Source: a virus. Taken from it: 36,695 bases of DNA. Below the pieces are notes generated by a model. It was not told the origin of the DNA, did no database searches, and saw only the letters and a program-made list of their open reading frames with translations. The position numbers and the translations under genes were made by a program. The DNA lies in IMG/VR virus record IMGVR_UViG_3300033144_006578, positions 1 through 36,695 of that record; one strand, 5' to 3'. How positions within the stretch are numbered: position 1 is the stretch's first letter; the number at the start of each line of letters is the position of its first letter. Shown piece by piece: positions 16,400 to 24,464 of the stretch.

Positions 16400-17260
16400 T
16401 TGGCATATCGGAATATTGCAATAATCGGGTTAGGAACATTAGGTGGATTTGTAGCAGATGCTCTATCTACTTTGGAAAATACCGAAGAATTGATCATTAT
16501 AGATCATGATATAGTAGAAGTAGAAAACTTAAAAAATACAATCTACCGTGAAATTGATATTGGTCTTTTAAAAACAGAGGCTATTGAAGATATAATAAAA
16601 TCTAGAAATCCCTCCATCTCTATTAAAAGATTCTCTGAAAAATTTATTGAGGGGAAGACATTTATTCCTAAATGTAATTTGGTTCTTGATTGTAGAAATT
16701 ATACTTATGATAGGATGGGGGAGATTGACGCAAGACTGTATATATCATCACGATATTTAATTATGGATTGCAGGAAGAAAGCGCACTATGTAAATAAGCG
16801 TAAAGGTGAATATTTATTATATCTCACAAAAGATGATCTTCGTAGCGCCTCTTATATAGTATCTATGCTAATTAATGGGGGCACAATTGCAGAACTAATT
16901 AAAGATCAAAAAATTGAAAAGTATGAATTAGATCATTTTAAGACATTTGATAATGCTTGTTATGATATTGTTTATGAGAAGTTTCTTGGCGGGGATAAAT
17001 TTGTAAACCTACCAGAAAAGATCATTCCAATTATTAATCATAATAAGAAGTCAGCCCTTGAAGTTATAATTGGAACTAAAGAGGCTCCGGATCTAGAAAG
17101 ACTAATTCCAAAAGGTACTTTGAAAACAAGTGGTGATGTTGTAGTAAATTTAGCAGCATTAACAAATTTACATTGTGAATTTAATAACTATGTAATTGCT
17201 GTTCATGAGGATAAAAGAAAACTTATTATTGAACTGATCCCAGAAACAGGCGCAGCATAA
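16400..17260 (+). CDS. Second ThiF/E1-like protein (TTG start)
   Basis: TTG 16400 is used as start because AAAGGGAGGA lies 6 bases upstream and the Rossmann strand begins at residue 5. The 286-aa product has IAIIGLGTLGG (residues 6-16), the DHDIVEVENLKNTIYREIDIG acidic/Asn/Arg block, KTEAIEDII, and LVLDCRNYTYDR in place of the usual D-x-x-x-x-R strand end. This is an E1/ThiF fold but differs from the first copy. It has no obvious PRTRC-type transfer Cys motif, and a C-terminal ~100-residue extension is unassigned. It overlaps the E2-like gene by one base. It may pair with that E2-like protein. Confidence 0.72.
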   Translation: MAYRNIAIIGLGTLGGFVADALSTLENTEELIIIDHDIVEVENLKNTIYREIDIGLLKTEAIEDIIKSRNPSISIKRFSEKFIEGKTFIPKCNLVLDCRNYTYDRMGEIDARLYISSRYLIMDCRKKAHYVNKRKGEYLLYLTKDDLRSASYIVSMLINGGTIAELIKDQKIEKYELDHFKTFDNACYDIVYEKFLGGDKFVNLPEKIIPIINHNKKSALEVIIGTKEAPDLERLIPKGTLKTSGDVVVNLAALTNLHCEFNNYVIAVHEDKRKLIIELIPETGAA

Positions 17261-17592
17261 TGGAAGTAACAGAGAAAAAAGTCAACGATATTTTCGTTCC
17301 GAAACGAATGATATATCAGAATAAACTATATAAAATAAAGAAATTTGACACGAAATATATTATAAAAGGATATAGAGTTGACTTAATAGATGGAAAACTT
17401 TTTAACATAATCATCGACGGAGTTCATCCAAATGCAGATCCAATAACCAATGATTTTTGTCTTCCTGATTCTTTATATGATAAGGAATTCGATAAAAAAA
17501 CAAGACATGTTATCGAAAATATGTTGCGAACTTTTAATGTTGATGCGTGTTATTTCACTCCGTGGGGTGAAATTGAATTTGAAGAAGACTAG
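17260..17592 (+). CDS. Small E2/UBC-like candidate with HPN-x8-Cys
   Basis: The ATG overlaps the stop of the second E1-like gene (TAATG). In this 110-aa protein, YRVDLIDGKLFNIIIDG is followed by HPNADPITNDFCLPD: His56-Pro57-Asn58 then Cys67. Canonical E2 enzymes have HPN, seven residues, then the catalytic Cys followed by Leu; here there are eight, also with Leu after the Cys. A helix (TRHVIENMLRTF) and a C-terminal YFTPWGEIEFEED follow. The protein is shorter than a full UBC fold (about 150 aa), as are some bacterial E2-like families. The E2 call is an inference from the motif and the E1-JAMM-Ubl context. Confidence 0.6.
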   Translation: MEVTEKKVNDIFVPKRMIYQNKLYKIKKFDTKYIIKGYRVDLIDGKLFNIIIDGVHPNADPITNDFCLPDSLYDKEFDKKTRHVIENMLRTFNVDACYFTPWGEIEFEED

Positions 17593-17601
17593 GAGAACAA
17601 C

Positions 17602-17868
17602 ATGAAAAGTAAGAAACAAAAAAGAGGAAGAATAAAAAATGAAAGGTTGCAGAAAAAAATAAATGAAGGAATAGATCAATTAGATACAGTCATAAGAGAA
17701 AGCGGAAAACAAATTTTTGAAGTAGCTATTGAGGCCGCTATAGAACACTTCTCTAATGCAATGACAAAGAAAAAAAAAGAAATACAAAAAAGAATAGTGG
17801 AGGGAAAAAAGAAAGATGCCAAAAAAGACAAGTCAAAAAGTAAAAACAAATCAAGAAAAAGTAGTTAG
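17602..17868 (+). CDS. 88-aa Lys-rich protein
   Basis: The product is strongly basic. Lys/Arg-rich ends (KSKKQKRGRIKNERLQKK; KKDAKKDKSKSKNKSRKSS) flank an amphipathic helix (residues ~20-55, IDQLDTVIRESGKQIFEVAIEAAIEHFSNAM). It is probably a nucleic-acid-binding or scaffolding protein, with no family recognised. CTAGGAGAACAAC precedes the ATG. Its last 53 bases overlap the next small gene. Confidence 0.6.
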   Translation: MKSKKQKRGRIKNERLQKKINEGIDQLDTVIRESGKQIFEVAIEAAIEHFSNAMTKKKKEIQKRIVEGKKKDAKKDKSKSKNKSRKSS

Positions 17869-18055
17869 CCCTCTTGAAAAAGAAGTAATTAAAATTATAG
17901 AGAAACATGATAAAAGTCTAATTAAGAAAGATATAAAAGATATAATCGAAGCAGCAATGCCTAACCTTGATAGATTGATAGCAAATAAAGTCAAGGAACA
18001 CTTTACAGTAATAGCTGAACATATTCAAAAAAAATTCAAAATATATAAGAGCTAA
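17816..18055 (+). CDS. 79-aa basic helical protein before RNA polymerase beta'
   Basis: The ATG lies inside the 3' end of the previous gene, about 11 bases after GGAGGG at 17799-17804. The N-terminus is basic (MPKKTSQKVKTNQEK); the rest is predicted helical (VIKIIEKHDKSLIKKDIKDIIEAAMPNLDRLIANKVKEHF). It resembles the preceding protein in size and composition, so the two may be distant duplicates. It is followed 12 bases later by the RNA polymerase beta' gene. Function unknown. Confidence 0.6.
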   Translation: MPKKTSQKVKTNQEKVVSPLEKEVIKIIEKHDKSLIKKDIKDIIEAAMPNLDRLIANKVKEHFTVIAEHIQKKFKIYKS

Positions 18056-18067
18056 GGAGAGTAATGA

Positions 18068-20731
18068 ATGCCAAATATTTTAAGCTATAATTCATTTTGT
18101 GAAAACCTAGACGAAATAACGTCTCTAAAAACAGTAGGGAAGAAAAAGTTTCATCCTAAAGGCTTATTCTCTGAACAAATCTTTGGTCCGGTTAGAAACT
18201 ATACATGTCAATGTGGGGTGTATTATGGAGTTTCAAAATCTGGAGGAAAATGTAAAGAGTGCGAGGTTGATATTATTAACAGCGACTCTAGAAGAAAAAG
18301 ATTTGCAAAAATAACTTTACCAATTCCTGTTGTTAATCCATTATTTTTAGATCTTCTTATAGATCTCGGAGGAACCAGTTTAAAAAGAGCCCTTCACGAT
18401 CTTATGGAAAAAGATAAAAGTATTCTATATATAGATGGTGAAGATTTTATTGTTACACTAGATGCAACACAGGTACCAAGTGGAAGTCAAACGTGGGAAA
18501 AGGCGGAAGCTATTTATGAACTTGTTAAGAATATTGCGAATCTTATGAAAGATGAAATTCTAGAATGGAGAATTGTAACAGATAACATAGATAATTTGTT
18601 GATTGATAAAATAATTGTTCTACCCCCGGACCTCAGACCTACCTCAAAAAGATCTGGCGACAGCAAACAATTAATGGACAAAATTAATAGGTACTACATT
18701 CAAATACTGACAAAGAAAGAAGCCATGGGGGAAACAATCATAAATATTAATAGAGATAAAACTCTATACTATACTTACTTTAGACAATTACAAAAAGATA
18801 TCAATGAATTATATCACAGAATTTTAGAAAAGATGGCTAAAAAAGAAGGTTTAATAAGAGGCAATATTCTTGGAAAGAGAATCGATTTTTCAGGAAGAGC
18901 AGTAATTGTTCCTGATCCAACTTTATCTCTGAATGAGTGTAAGCTTCCATATCTAATGATTCTCGAAATATTTAAATTACCGATAGCAAAAAGAATCATT
19001 GAACTGGGTAAGTTTAAACTTCTTAATAAAGCAATAAATTTTGTTGATCAATGTATTGACTCCAATTCTCCTGTTCTATATAGAGTATGCGAAGAAATTG
19101 TAGAAGATGAAGTATGTATTTTGAATAGGCAGCCATCATTACATAAACTCGGAATGCTGGGGTTTGACATAAAATTAACCCTCGACAAAGTGATTAAAAT
19201 TCATCCGCTTTCATGTCCTCCATTTAACGCTGACTTCGATGGAGACCAAATGGCAGTTTATATTCCAATTACAAAAGAAGCAAAGGAAGAAGTAAGAAAT
19301 AAAATTTCAATCATTAAAAATTTAAGCAGCCCAGCAAACGAAAGTTTAACAACTACACCCAGTCAAGATATTATTCTGGGAATATATTTCTTAACTGCTG
19401 GAGAATTTAAAGATGTAGATGGTCAGAAAATTTTCAATGATTGTCTGCCAGAAGATTATCCTGAAATAATAGGAGTTGTTGATAACAACCACCTGTTAGA
19501 TATCTTAAATGACGTAAAAAATAATTATTCAGATGTGATAACAAGTAATGTTTTAGATAATATAAAAAGGATAGGTTTTAAATATTCTACGTTATATGGT
19601 TGTACCATATCGTTAGAAGATTGTCGAATGGATGGAGCTAAAGAATTACAGCGAGAAATATACGCAACAGATGATATAAGAGAACAACTTGTTAAGTTCT
19701 CCGACTCGAAATTAGAAGATGCCCTTAAAGAGAATTTTAATTACTCATACATGATTGAATCTGGAGCAAGAGGAAGTTGGGATCAAGTAAAACAATTAGT
19801 GCTCACACGCGGTTTCATTTCAAATTTCGATGGAGAAATTTTACCCTTACCAATTAAACACAGCTTAATTGAAGGATTAAATCAAGAAGAATTTTTCTAT
19901 TCAACATATGGTTGTAGAAAAGGTTTGCTTGATGTTGCTCTCAATACAGGGACATCGGGTTACTTATCTAGAAAATTAATATTTACTTGCGCAAACCTGC
20001 AAATTGATACTGAGTTACAAGACTGCGGAACAGAAGATTGTCTTAATGTGAAAGTTGATAGTGCGAGAAAAGCGAGAATGTTAGTTAATAGATACCATAT
20101 AGTCAAAGGATCTTTGCACAAGATTACAAAAGAAAATTGTTTAGATTTAATTGAAAAAACAATTTATCTTAGAAGCCCTATATTATGCACATCTCCAAAA
20201 ATTTGTCAGACATGTTATGGAGATTTGTATAAAACTATTAATAGTAGATTTATAGGAATTCTTGCAGCCCAAACTCTAGGAGAAAGAGGAACCCAATTAG
20301 TCCTTAGAACATTCCATACATCTGGGTCTGCCGTAATTCAAGGATCTGAAGACAACGGTTCAATGAAACAAAAAGATATTATTGGTGATCTTGCTACAGT
20401 TGCAGGATTATTACACAAGTTTAAAAACAAGACATATACAGATATAGTTAAAGAATTATTTGATGTATATGCTAAAAATATTTACCATGTCCATTTTGAA
20501 TGTGTAGTCGCACAGTTAATGTGGAAAGACTTCACAAAATGGAGATTACTCAAAGATAGAGATACTACACCACCAACTTTTCATAGTATACAATCAGTGC
20601 CAAATAAAGAAAGTTGGATTCTGGCTATGGCATTCTCCAACCCAAAGCGTTCAATTCTTCAGGGAATATTATATGAAGGAAGATATTCGGGCGTTATGGA
20701 TAAGATTTTAAAAGGAGAAAAGATAGAATGA
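18068..20731 (+). CDS. rpoC: Phage multisubunit RNA polymerase beta' subunit, single chain
   Basis: An 887-aa intact beta' homologue. The N-terminus has the HPKGLFSEQIFGP motif and a zinc ribbon CQC...CKEC (Cys47, 49, 62, 65). The double-psi barrel holds LGKRIDFSGRAVIVPDP, RQPSLHKLGMLGF and NADFDGDQMAV (387-395), where Asp389, 391 and 393 bind the catalytic Mg. The bridge-helix/trigger-loop region reads AAQTLGERGTQLVLRTFHTSG near 731-751. Bacterial beta' is about 1,150-1,400 aa, so lineage insertions are missing, but both halves are in one gene; in phiKZ-like and AR9-like phages the subunits are split. AAGGAGAGTAATGA precedes the ATG. It forms the phage polymerase core with the beta subunit at 20907. 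Confidence 0.96.
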   Translation: MPNILSYNSFCENLDEITSLKTVGKKKFHPKGLFSEQIFGPVRNYTCQCGVYYGVSKSGGKCKECEVDIINSDSRRKRFAKITLPIPVVNPLFLDLLIDLGGTSLKRALHDLMEKDKSILYIDGEDFIVTLDATQVPSGSQTWEKAEAIYELVKNIANLMKDEILEWRIVTDNIDNLLIDKIIVLPPDLRPTSKRSGDSKQLMDKINRYYIQILTKKEAMGETIININRDKTLYYTYFRQLQKDINELYHRILEKMAKKEGLIRGNILGKRIDFSGRAVIVPDPTLSLNECKLPYLMILEIFKLPIAKRIIELGKFKLLNKAINFVDQCIDSNSPVLYRVCEEIVEDEVCILNRQPSLHKLGMLGFDIKLTLDKVIKIHPLSCPPFNADFDGDQMAVYIPITKEAKEEVRNKISIIKNLSSPANESLTTTPSQDIILGIYFLTAGEFKDVDGQKIFNDCLPEDYPEIIGVVDNNHLLDILNDVKNNYSDVITSNVLDNIKRIGFKYSTLYGCTISLEDCRMDGAKELQREIYATDDIREQLVKFSDSKLEDALKENFNYSYMIESGARGSWDQVKQLVLTRGFISNFDGEILPLPIKHSLIEGLNQEEFFYSTYGCRKGLLDVALNTGTSGYLSRKLIFTCANLQIDTELQDCGTEDCLNVKVDSARKARMLVNRYHIVKGSLHKITKENCLDLIEKTIYLRSPILCTSPKICQTCYGDLYKTINSRFIGILAAQTLGERGTQLVLRTFHTSGSAVIQGSEDNGSMKQKDIIGDLATVAGLLHKFKNKTYTDIVKELFDVYAKNIYHVHFECVVAQLMWKDFTKWRLLKDRDTTPPTFHSIQSVPNKESWILAMAFSNPKRSILQGILYEGRYSGVMDKILKGEKIE

Positions 20732-20910
20732 GAGATCCAAAAAGAATATATGAAATGCTTAAATTAATAGGAGAGATTTGGGAGAAATACCCAGATCTCA
20801 GACTATTACAACTATTACTAAATGTAGCAGATAGTGATGAAACTGCCTATAATTTAGAGGATCCTGATTTAATGAAGAGACTAAAAAAATGGAGGGACAA
20901 TATAAATTGA
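20728..20910 (+). CDS. 60-aa DUF1040-like protein between RNAP genes
   Basis: It overlaps the beta' stop (ATGA) after AAAAGGAGAAAAGATAG. The sequence MRDPKRIYEMLKLIGEIWEKYPDLRLLQLLLNVA followed by a YNLEDPDL block fits a small conserved family (MRDPKRI..iL..i..iW...PdlRl.QLi.N......y..eDd.l) that I recall as DUF1040, seen in bacteria and phages. It is probably all helical. Its position between beta' and beta, with overlaps at both ends, guarantees co-expression with the polymerase, but that does not prove a role in it. Confidence 0.72.
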   Translation: MRDPKRIYEMLKLIGEIWEKYPDLRLLQLLLNVADSDETAYNLEDPDLMKRLKKWRDNIN

Positions 20911-23906
20911 ATATCATAAACCCAAATTTTAAAATTCAAGAGGATAATATATTCTCAATCAGAAGAAAAGACTACGAAAATATTTTACCAGCAGTTGAAC
21001 AGATAGTTAAACCAGTTGAAGAAATTGGCTTTGTTATCAACGAAATAAGTTTGAAGGACTCAAGATTTTCATCAGGAGAATTGTTAAAAACAATTAAACA
21101 AACACTAGTCATAAAACTACAAAAGGGATCATCAAATATTGATCTTAGTATTTTCATTCCTAAATTGACAGAGGATAATTATATTATAATCAATGGGAGA
21201 AAGAAAATTCCTTTATTTCAATTGTTTGATATCCCAGTAGTGACTAGAGGAGCAAATATTAAATTAAGAACTAATGTTGCTACCCTAATGGTTTTTAAAG
21301 ACAAAGATCCGCCGTATGTCAAATTGAGTTTTTTAGGGAAAAAAGTTTCATTAGCATTATTCCTTTTAGCATGTTACGGAATAGAGGCAGTCACTGAAAG
21401 ATTTGAACTTGAGACAGAAGAAATAAAAGAGGATAGTGATGTGTTGTATGAAAATCTTTTAGAGGATTTGAAAATTGCTTGTGATGAATCTATGGGTTAT
21501 ACACAAGACGATTTTGTTTTAGAGATTGGAAAAATTTACTCTAAGTTTGCTGCAAAATCAAAGGGCGAAGATATAATGTATGCACTTGATCTTATCCCAA
21601 AAGTAGATATAATCACATCAAAATTTTTGAATACAGATTCAATTCTCGAAGAAATTATTCTATCAATTAAAATTGATCAAGTTGATGATACTTTATTTAC
21701 AAATAAAAGAATTCGATGTTTTGAATATATGGTAACTGCAAAAGTTTCGAAAATCATTTTCGATCTCTGCTTTTCAAACCGAACAGCCAGACAACCAAAG
21801 TTTAACATCAGTTCAACTCAAATTTTATCAGAGTGTAATATTTCTGATATAGTTCAGTTTGACTTTTCAATCAATCCTATTGAAGAGCTTACTAAATTAT
21901 CAAGGCTGAGCTTATTAGGTCCAGGTGGATTCAAAAGAGAAAACATACCAAAACATCTAAGAGATATTTACCCATCAATGTTTGGAAGAGTTTGCCCGGT
22001 GGATACCCCAGATAGAGACAATTGTGGGGTTCTGCAAAATCTCCTACCAAATGTGAAGCTGGATCAAGATTTACGTTTCACAGAAGAATCATTAGATAAA
22101 TCTCCAGTTTCAATTCCAGTATCTATGACACCATTCCTGCAAAATGATGATCAAACTAGACTTCAAATGGCGGCGTCACAAATGAGGCAGGCCATTATGC
22201 TTAGAGATTTTGATTCTCCATTCATAAAATCTGGCTGTGAAGATCTATATACTGATCAGACACAATTCGTTAAACGGGCTAAACAAGATGGGGAAGTTAT
22301 ATATGTTGACAATCAGTATATTATTGTAGCATATGTGGATGGTAGTTTTGATATCTTTGATATTAACTCCAGAAAGATTTATGTTGAACACTTAGATTTT
22401 ATGAAAGTTTATATCAATCCAGGAGACAAATTTAAATCTGGTGATATATTAGCTGAAAGCAACTTCTGTAAAGATGGAAGCATTACCATTGGAAGAAATT
22501 TACTAACAGGAGTTATGGTTCATTATGGGAATAATTATGAAGATGGTATTGTTATTTCCGATCGCCTACAGAAAGAGAAGATCTTTACATCAGTACATTA
22601 TAAAGATTTGTCTTTTAATATCACTCCAGATAAAGTTCTATTATCTTTAGATAGCGAAAAATACAAGCCACTACCAGAGGAGTTTGAAAAAATTAAAATA
22701 GGTGATCCATATGCAATCATCAAAAAGTTAAATTCAGACGATTTCTATTCAGTCTTTTCGGAAGAGTTTGTATTGGAAGCAAAGAAGAATTTTCTAATAT
22801 CAGACGTTAATGTATATGCAAACAGTTGGAATACAGAAATTCCTGAGTATAAGGATTGGATTGAAACAAGAATCTCCACACAGCAAGAAAAAGAAAATAA
22901 TTTACAAAAAGTTATCAAAGACCATTTACCAAAAGAGCAAGCAATGACATTTATTCGAGAAAACAATTTAGACAAGTTTTCTTTTGTAGAAAAATACAAA
23001 GAAAAAAGAGAACGAATCAATGGAGTTAATTTTCATATAGTAGGAATTCATTTTAGACAAATTCAAGTTGGAGACAAAATTGCGAACAGGCATGGAAACA
23101 AAGGAGTTATTTCTAAAATTATTCCTCATGAGAAAATGCCAAAACTTGAAGATGGGCGGAACCTTGATATATGTATTAACCCCCTTGGTATTATTTCAAG
23201 AATGAATGTAGGACAAATATACGAGCTTCATCTATCTAAATCATTTGAAGACTTAAAACAAAACATGTTACAAATGCTAAAAGAGAAGTTACCACAAAAA
23301 CAAATAAAAGATTATCTAAAGATGTATATAGAAATTTTAGATAAAACAGAAACTGGTTGGTATTATAAACAGTTCAAAGATCAGATACCAAAAAAGATCG
23401 ATGAGCAATTTATAGATGAATTAACTTTAATTCAACCTCCATTTGAATCTTCTGGAATAAAACAAGTTACCAAAGCAATGGAATATACCGGGACGGACTA
23501 TAAGTTTAAGTTGTTCGACCCAGTTTCCAAAGTAGACTTGCTAAATAAAATTGCTGTAGGATATATCTACTTCTTTAGAATGGTTCATATTGCTGAAGAA
23601 AAATTGGCTGCAAGAGGAATCGGAGCCTACGCAAGACGAACCCTTCAACCACTGGGAGGAAGAAAAAACAAAGGTGGTCAAAGGTGTGGAGAAATGGAAA
23701 CAGCGTGTTTAATTGGGCATGATGCTCCAACAAATCTATTTGAATTTTTTACTACAAAATCAGATTGTATTGATCTAAAAAATAACTATATTCGAAATGT
23801 TATCGAAAGCGATTTTGTAGAAGATGAGAAACAATTAGATAGTGTTCCTGAATCAGTAAAACTTTTAAATGCGTATCTAACTGTTATAGGAGTAGAGCAT
23901 AAATGA
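20907..23906 (+). CDS. rpoB: Phage multisubunit RNA polymerase beta subunit, single chain
   Basis: TTG 20907 is the preferred start: GGAGGGA is 9 bases upstream and it overlaps the previous stop (TTGA). ATG 20889 is in frame but has no ribosome site. The ~999-aa product has FGRVCPVDTPDRDNCGVLQNL (about 357-377; bacterial RICPIETPEGPNIGL), YGNNYEDGIVISDRL near 542-556, GDKIANRHGNKGVISKIIP near 722-740 with both catalytic-site lysines, INPLGIISRMNVGQIYELHL, and GGQRCGEMETACLIGHDA near 922-939, which anchors the clamp. It is slightly shorter than bacterial beta (about 1,100-1,340 aa). No alpha, omega or sigma is visible in the window, as is usual for phage enzymes of this class. Confidence 0.95.
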   Translation: MNIINPNFKIQEDNIFSIRRKDYENILPAVEQIVKPVEEIGFVINEISLKDSRFSSGELLKTIKQTLVIKLQKGSSNIDLSIFIPKLTEDNYIIINGRKKIPLFQLFDIPVVTRGANIKLRTNVATLMVFKDKDPPYVKLSFLGKKVSLALFLLACYGIEAVTERFELETEEIKEDSDVLYENLLEDLKIACDESMGYTQDDFVLEIGKIYSKFAAKSKGEDIMYALDLIPKVDIITSKFLNTDSILEEIILSIKIDQVDDTLFTNKRIRCFEYMVTAKVSKIIFDLCFSNRTARQPKFNISSTQILSECNISDIVQFDFSINPIEELTKLSRLSLLGPGGFKRENIPKHLRDIYPSMFGRVCPVDTPDRDNCGVLQNLLPNVKLDQDLRFTEESLDKSPVSIPVSMTPFLQNDDQTRLQMAASQMRQAIMLRDFDSPFIKSGCEDLYTDQTQFVKRAKQDGEVIYVDNQYIIVAYVDGSFDIFDINSRKIYVEHLDFMKVYINPGDKFKSGDILAESNFCKDGSITIGRNLLTGVMVHYGNNYEDGIVISDRLQKEKIFTSVHYKDLSFNITPDKVLLSLDSEKYKPLPEEFEKIKIGDPYAIIKKLNSDDFYSVFSEEFVLEAKKNFLISDVNVYANSWNTEIPEYKDWIETRISTQQEKENNLQKVIKDHLPKEQAMTFIRENNLDKFSFVEKYKEKRERINGVNFHIVGIHFRQIQVGDKIANRHGNKGVISKIIPHEKMPKLEDGRNLDICINPLGIISRMNVGQIYELHLSKSFEDLKQNMLQMLKEKLPQKQIKDYLKMYIEILDKTETGWYYKQFKDQIPKKIDEQFIDELTLIQPPFESSGIKQVTKAMEYTGTDYKFKLFDPVSKVDLLNKIAVGYIYFFRMVHIAEEKLAARGIGAYARRTLQPLGGRKNKGGQRCGEMETACLIGHDAPTNLFEFFTTKSDCIDLKNNYIRNVIESDFVEDEKQLDSVPESVKLLNAYLTVIGVEHK

Positions 23907-24175
23907 TAGAAAAAAAAGTTTGTCCAAAGTGTGGGGCAGAGATAGCATTTAGTTATGTACGCCCTGATTATATTTTTGATATTATCAATGGAAAAATAGA
24001 GCGAGATGAAAATCATGACTTATGGACTGGCAAGGATCCATATCTTGACTTTTATTGTGGCGAGGATAGAACACACAATCTAGAACACATTGACCCGCAT
24101 AATGAAAAAGATTTTATACTATGGACCGAAACAGTTGAAAGAGAATTTTATGAAAAAATATTTCCAGACTTATAA
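23903..24175 (+). CDS. 90-aa zinc-ribbon-like protein after RNAP beta
   Basis: It overlaps the beta stop (ATGA). The N-terminus VCPKCGAEIAF is a CxxC knuckle; another Cys is in FYCGED (near residue 53), so a three- or four-ligand site is possible with His in RTHNLEH. The rest is acidic. Overlap with beta suggests co-translation, but no polymerase role can be read from it. Confidence 0.62.
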   Translation: MIEKKVCPKCGAEIAFSYVRPDYIFDIINGKIERDENHDLWTGKDPYLDFYCGEDRTHNLEHIDPHNEKDFILWTETVEREFYEKIFPDL

Positions 24176-24188
24176 GGAGAAAAAAATA

Positions 24189-24455
24189 ATGGCAACTGAT
24201 GATTTTTCTAGATATTTAAATTCCACATCAAGTTCAGAATGGTTTTCAACGGGATCTATGAACAATGCTGATAGGGCTACTTTTGATAATCCCGCCTCAG
24301 TCATTGAAGTTCTAGCTCCATCTCCACGGGACGAAGTTATGAAATGGCTTGACGAACCATTCAAATTTGAAGAAGTAAAATTTGATCCTGAGACAATTGA
24401 TGAGGAAGACAGCTCTGAAAAAGTTATGTTTGATCCTGAAAATTTAGTTCTATAG
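24189..24455 (+). CDS. 88-aa acidic protein with repeated FDPE motif
   Basis: Start placed at ATG 24189 after TAAGGAGAAAAAAATA; the longer frame from 24090 overlaps the previous gene. The N-terminal half is Ser/Asn-rich and probably disordered; the acidic C-terminal half contains VKFDPETI and VMFDPENL, two copies of the same short motif 20 residues apart. Such repeated short motifs in a small acidic protein often bind a partner. The partner is unknown, though it follows the polymerase genes closely. No family recognised. Confidence 0.62.
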   Translation: MATDDFSRYLNSTSSSEWFSTGSMNNADRATFDNPASVIEVLAPSPRDEVMKWLDEPFKFEEVKFDPETIDEEDSSEKVMFDPENLVL

Positions 24456-24464
24456 GAGAAATGA

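Noticed and set aside
17602-18055. RNA polymerase omega subunit
   Set aside because: The two Lys-rich proteins are the right size and next to beta', but neither has the omega core motif pattern; position alone is not enough.
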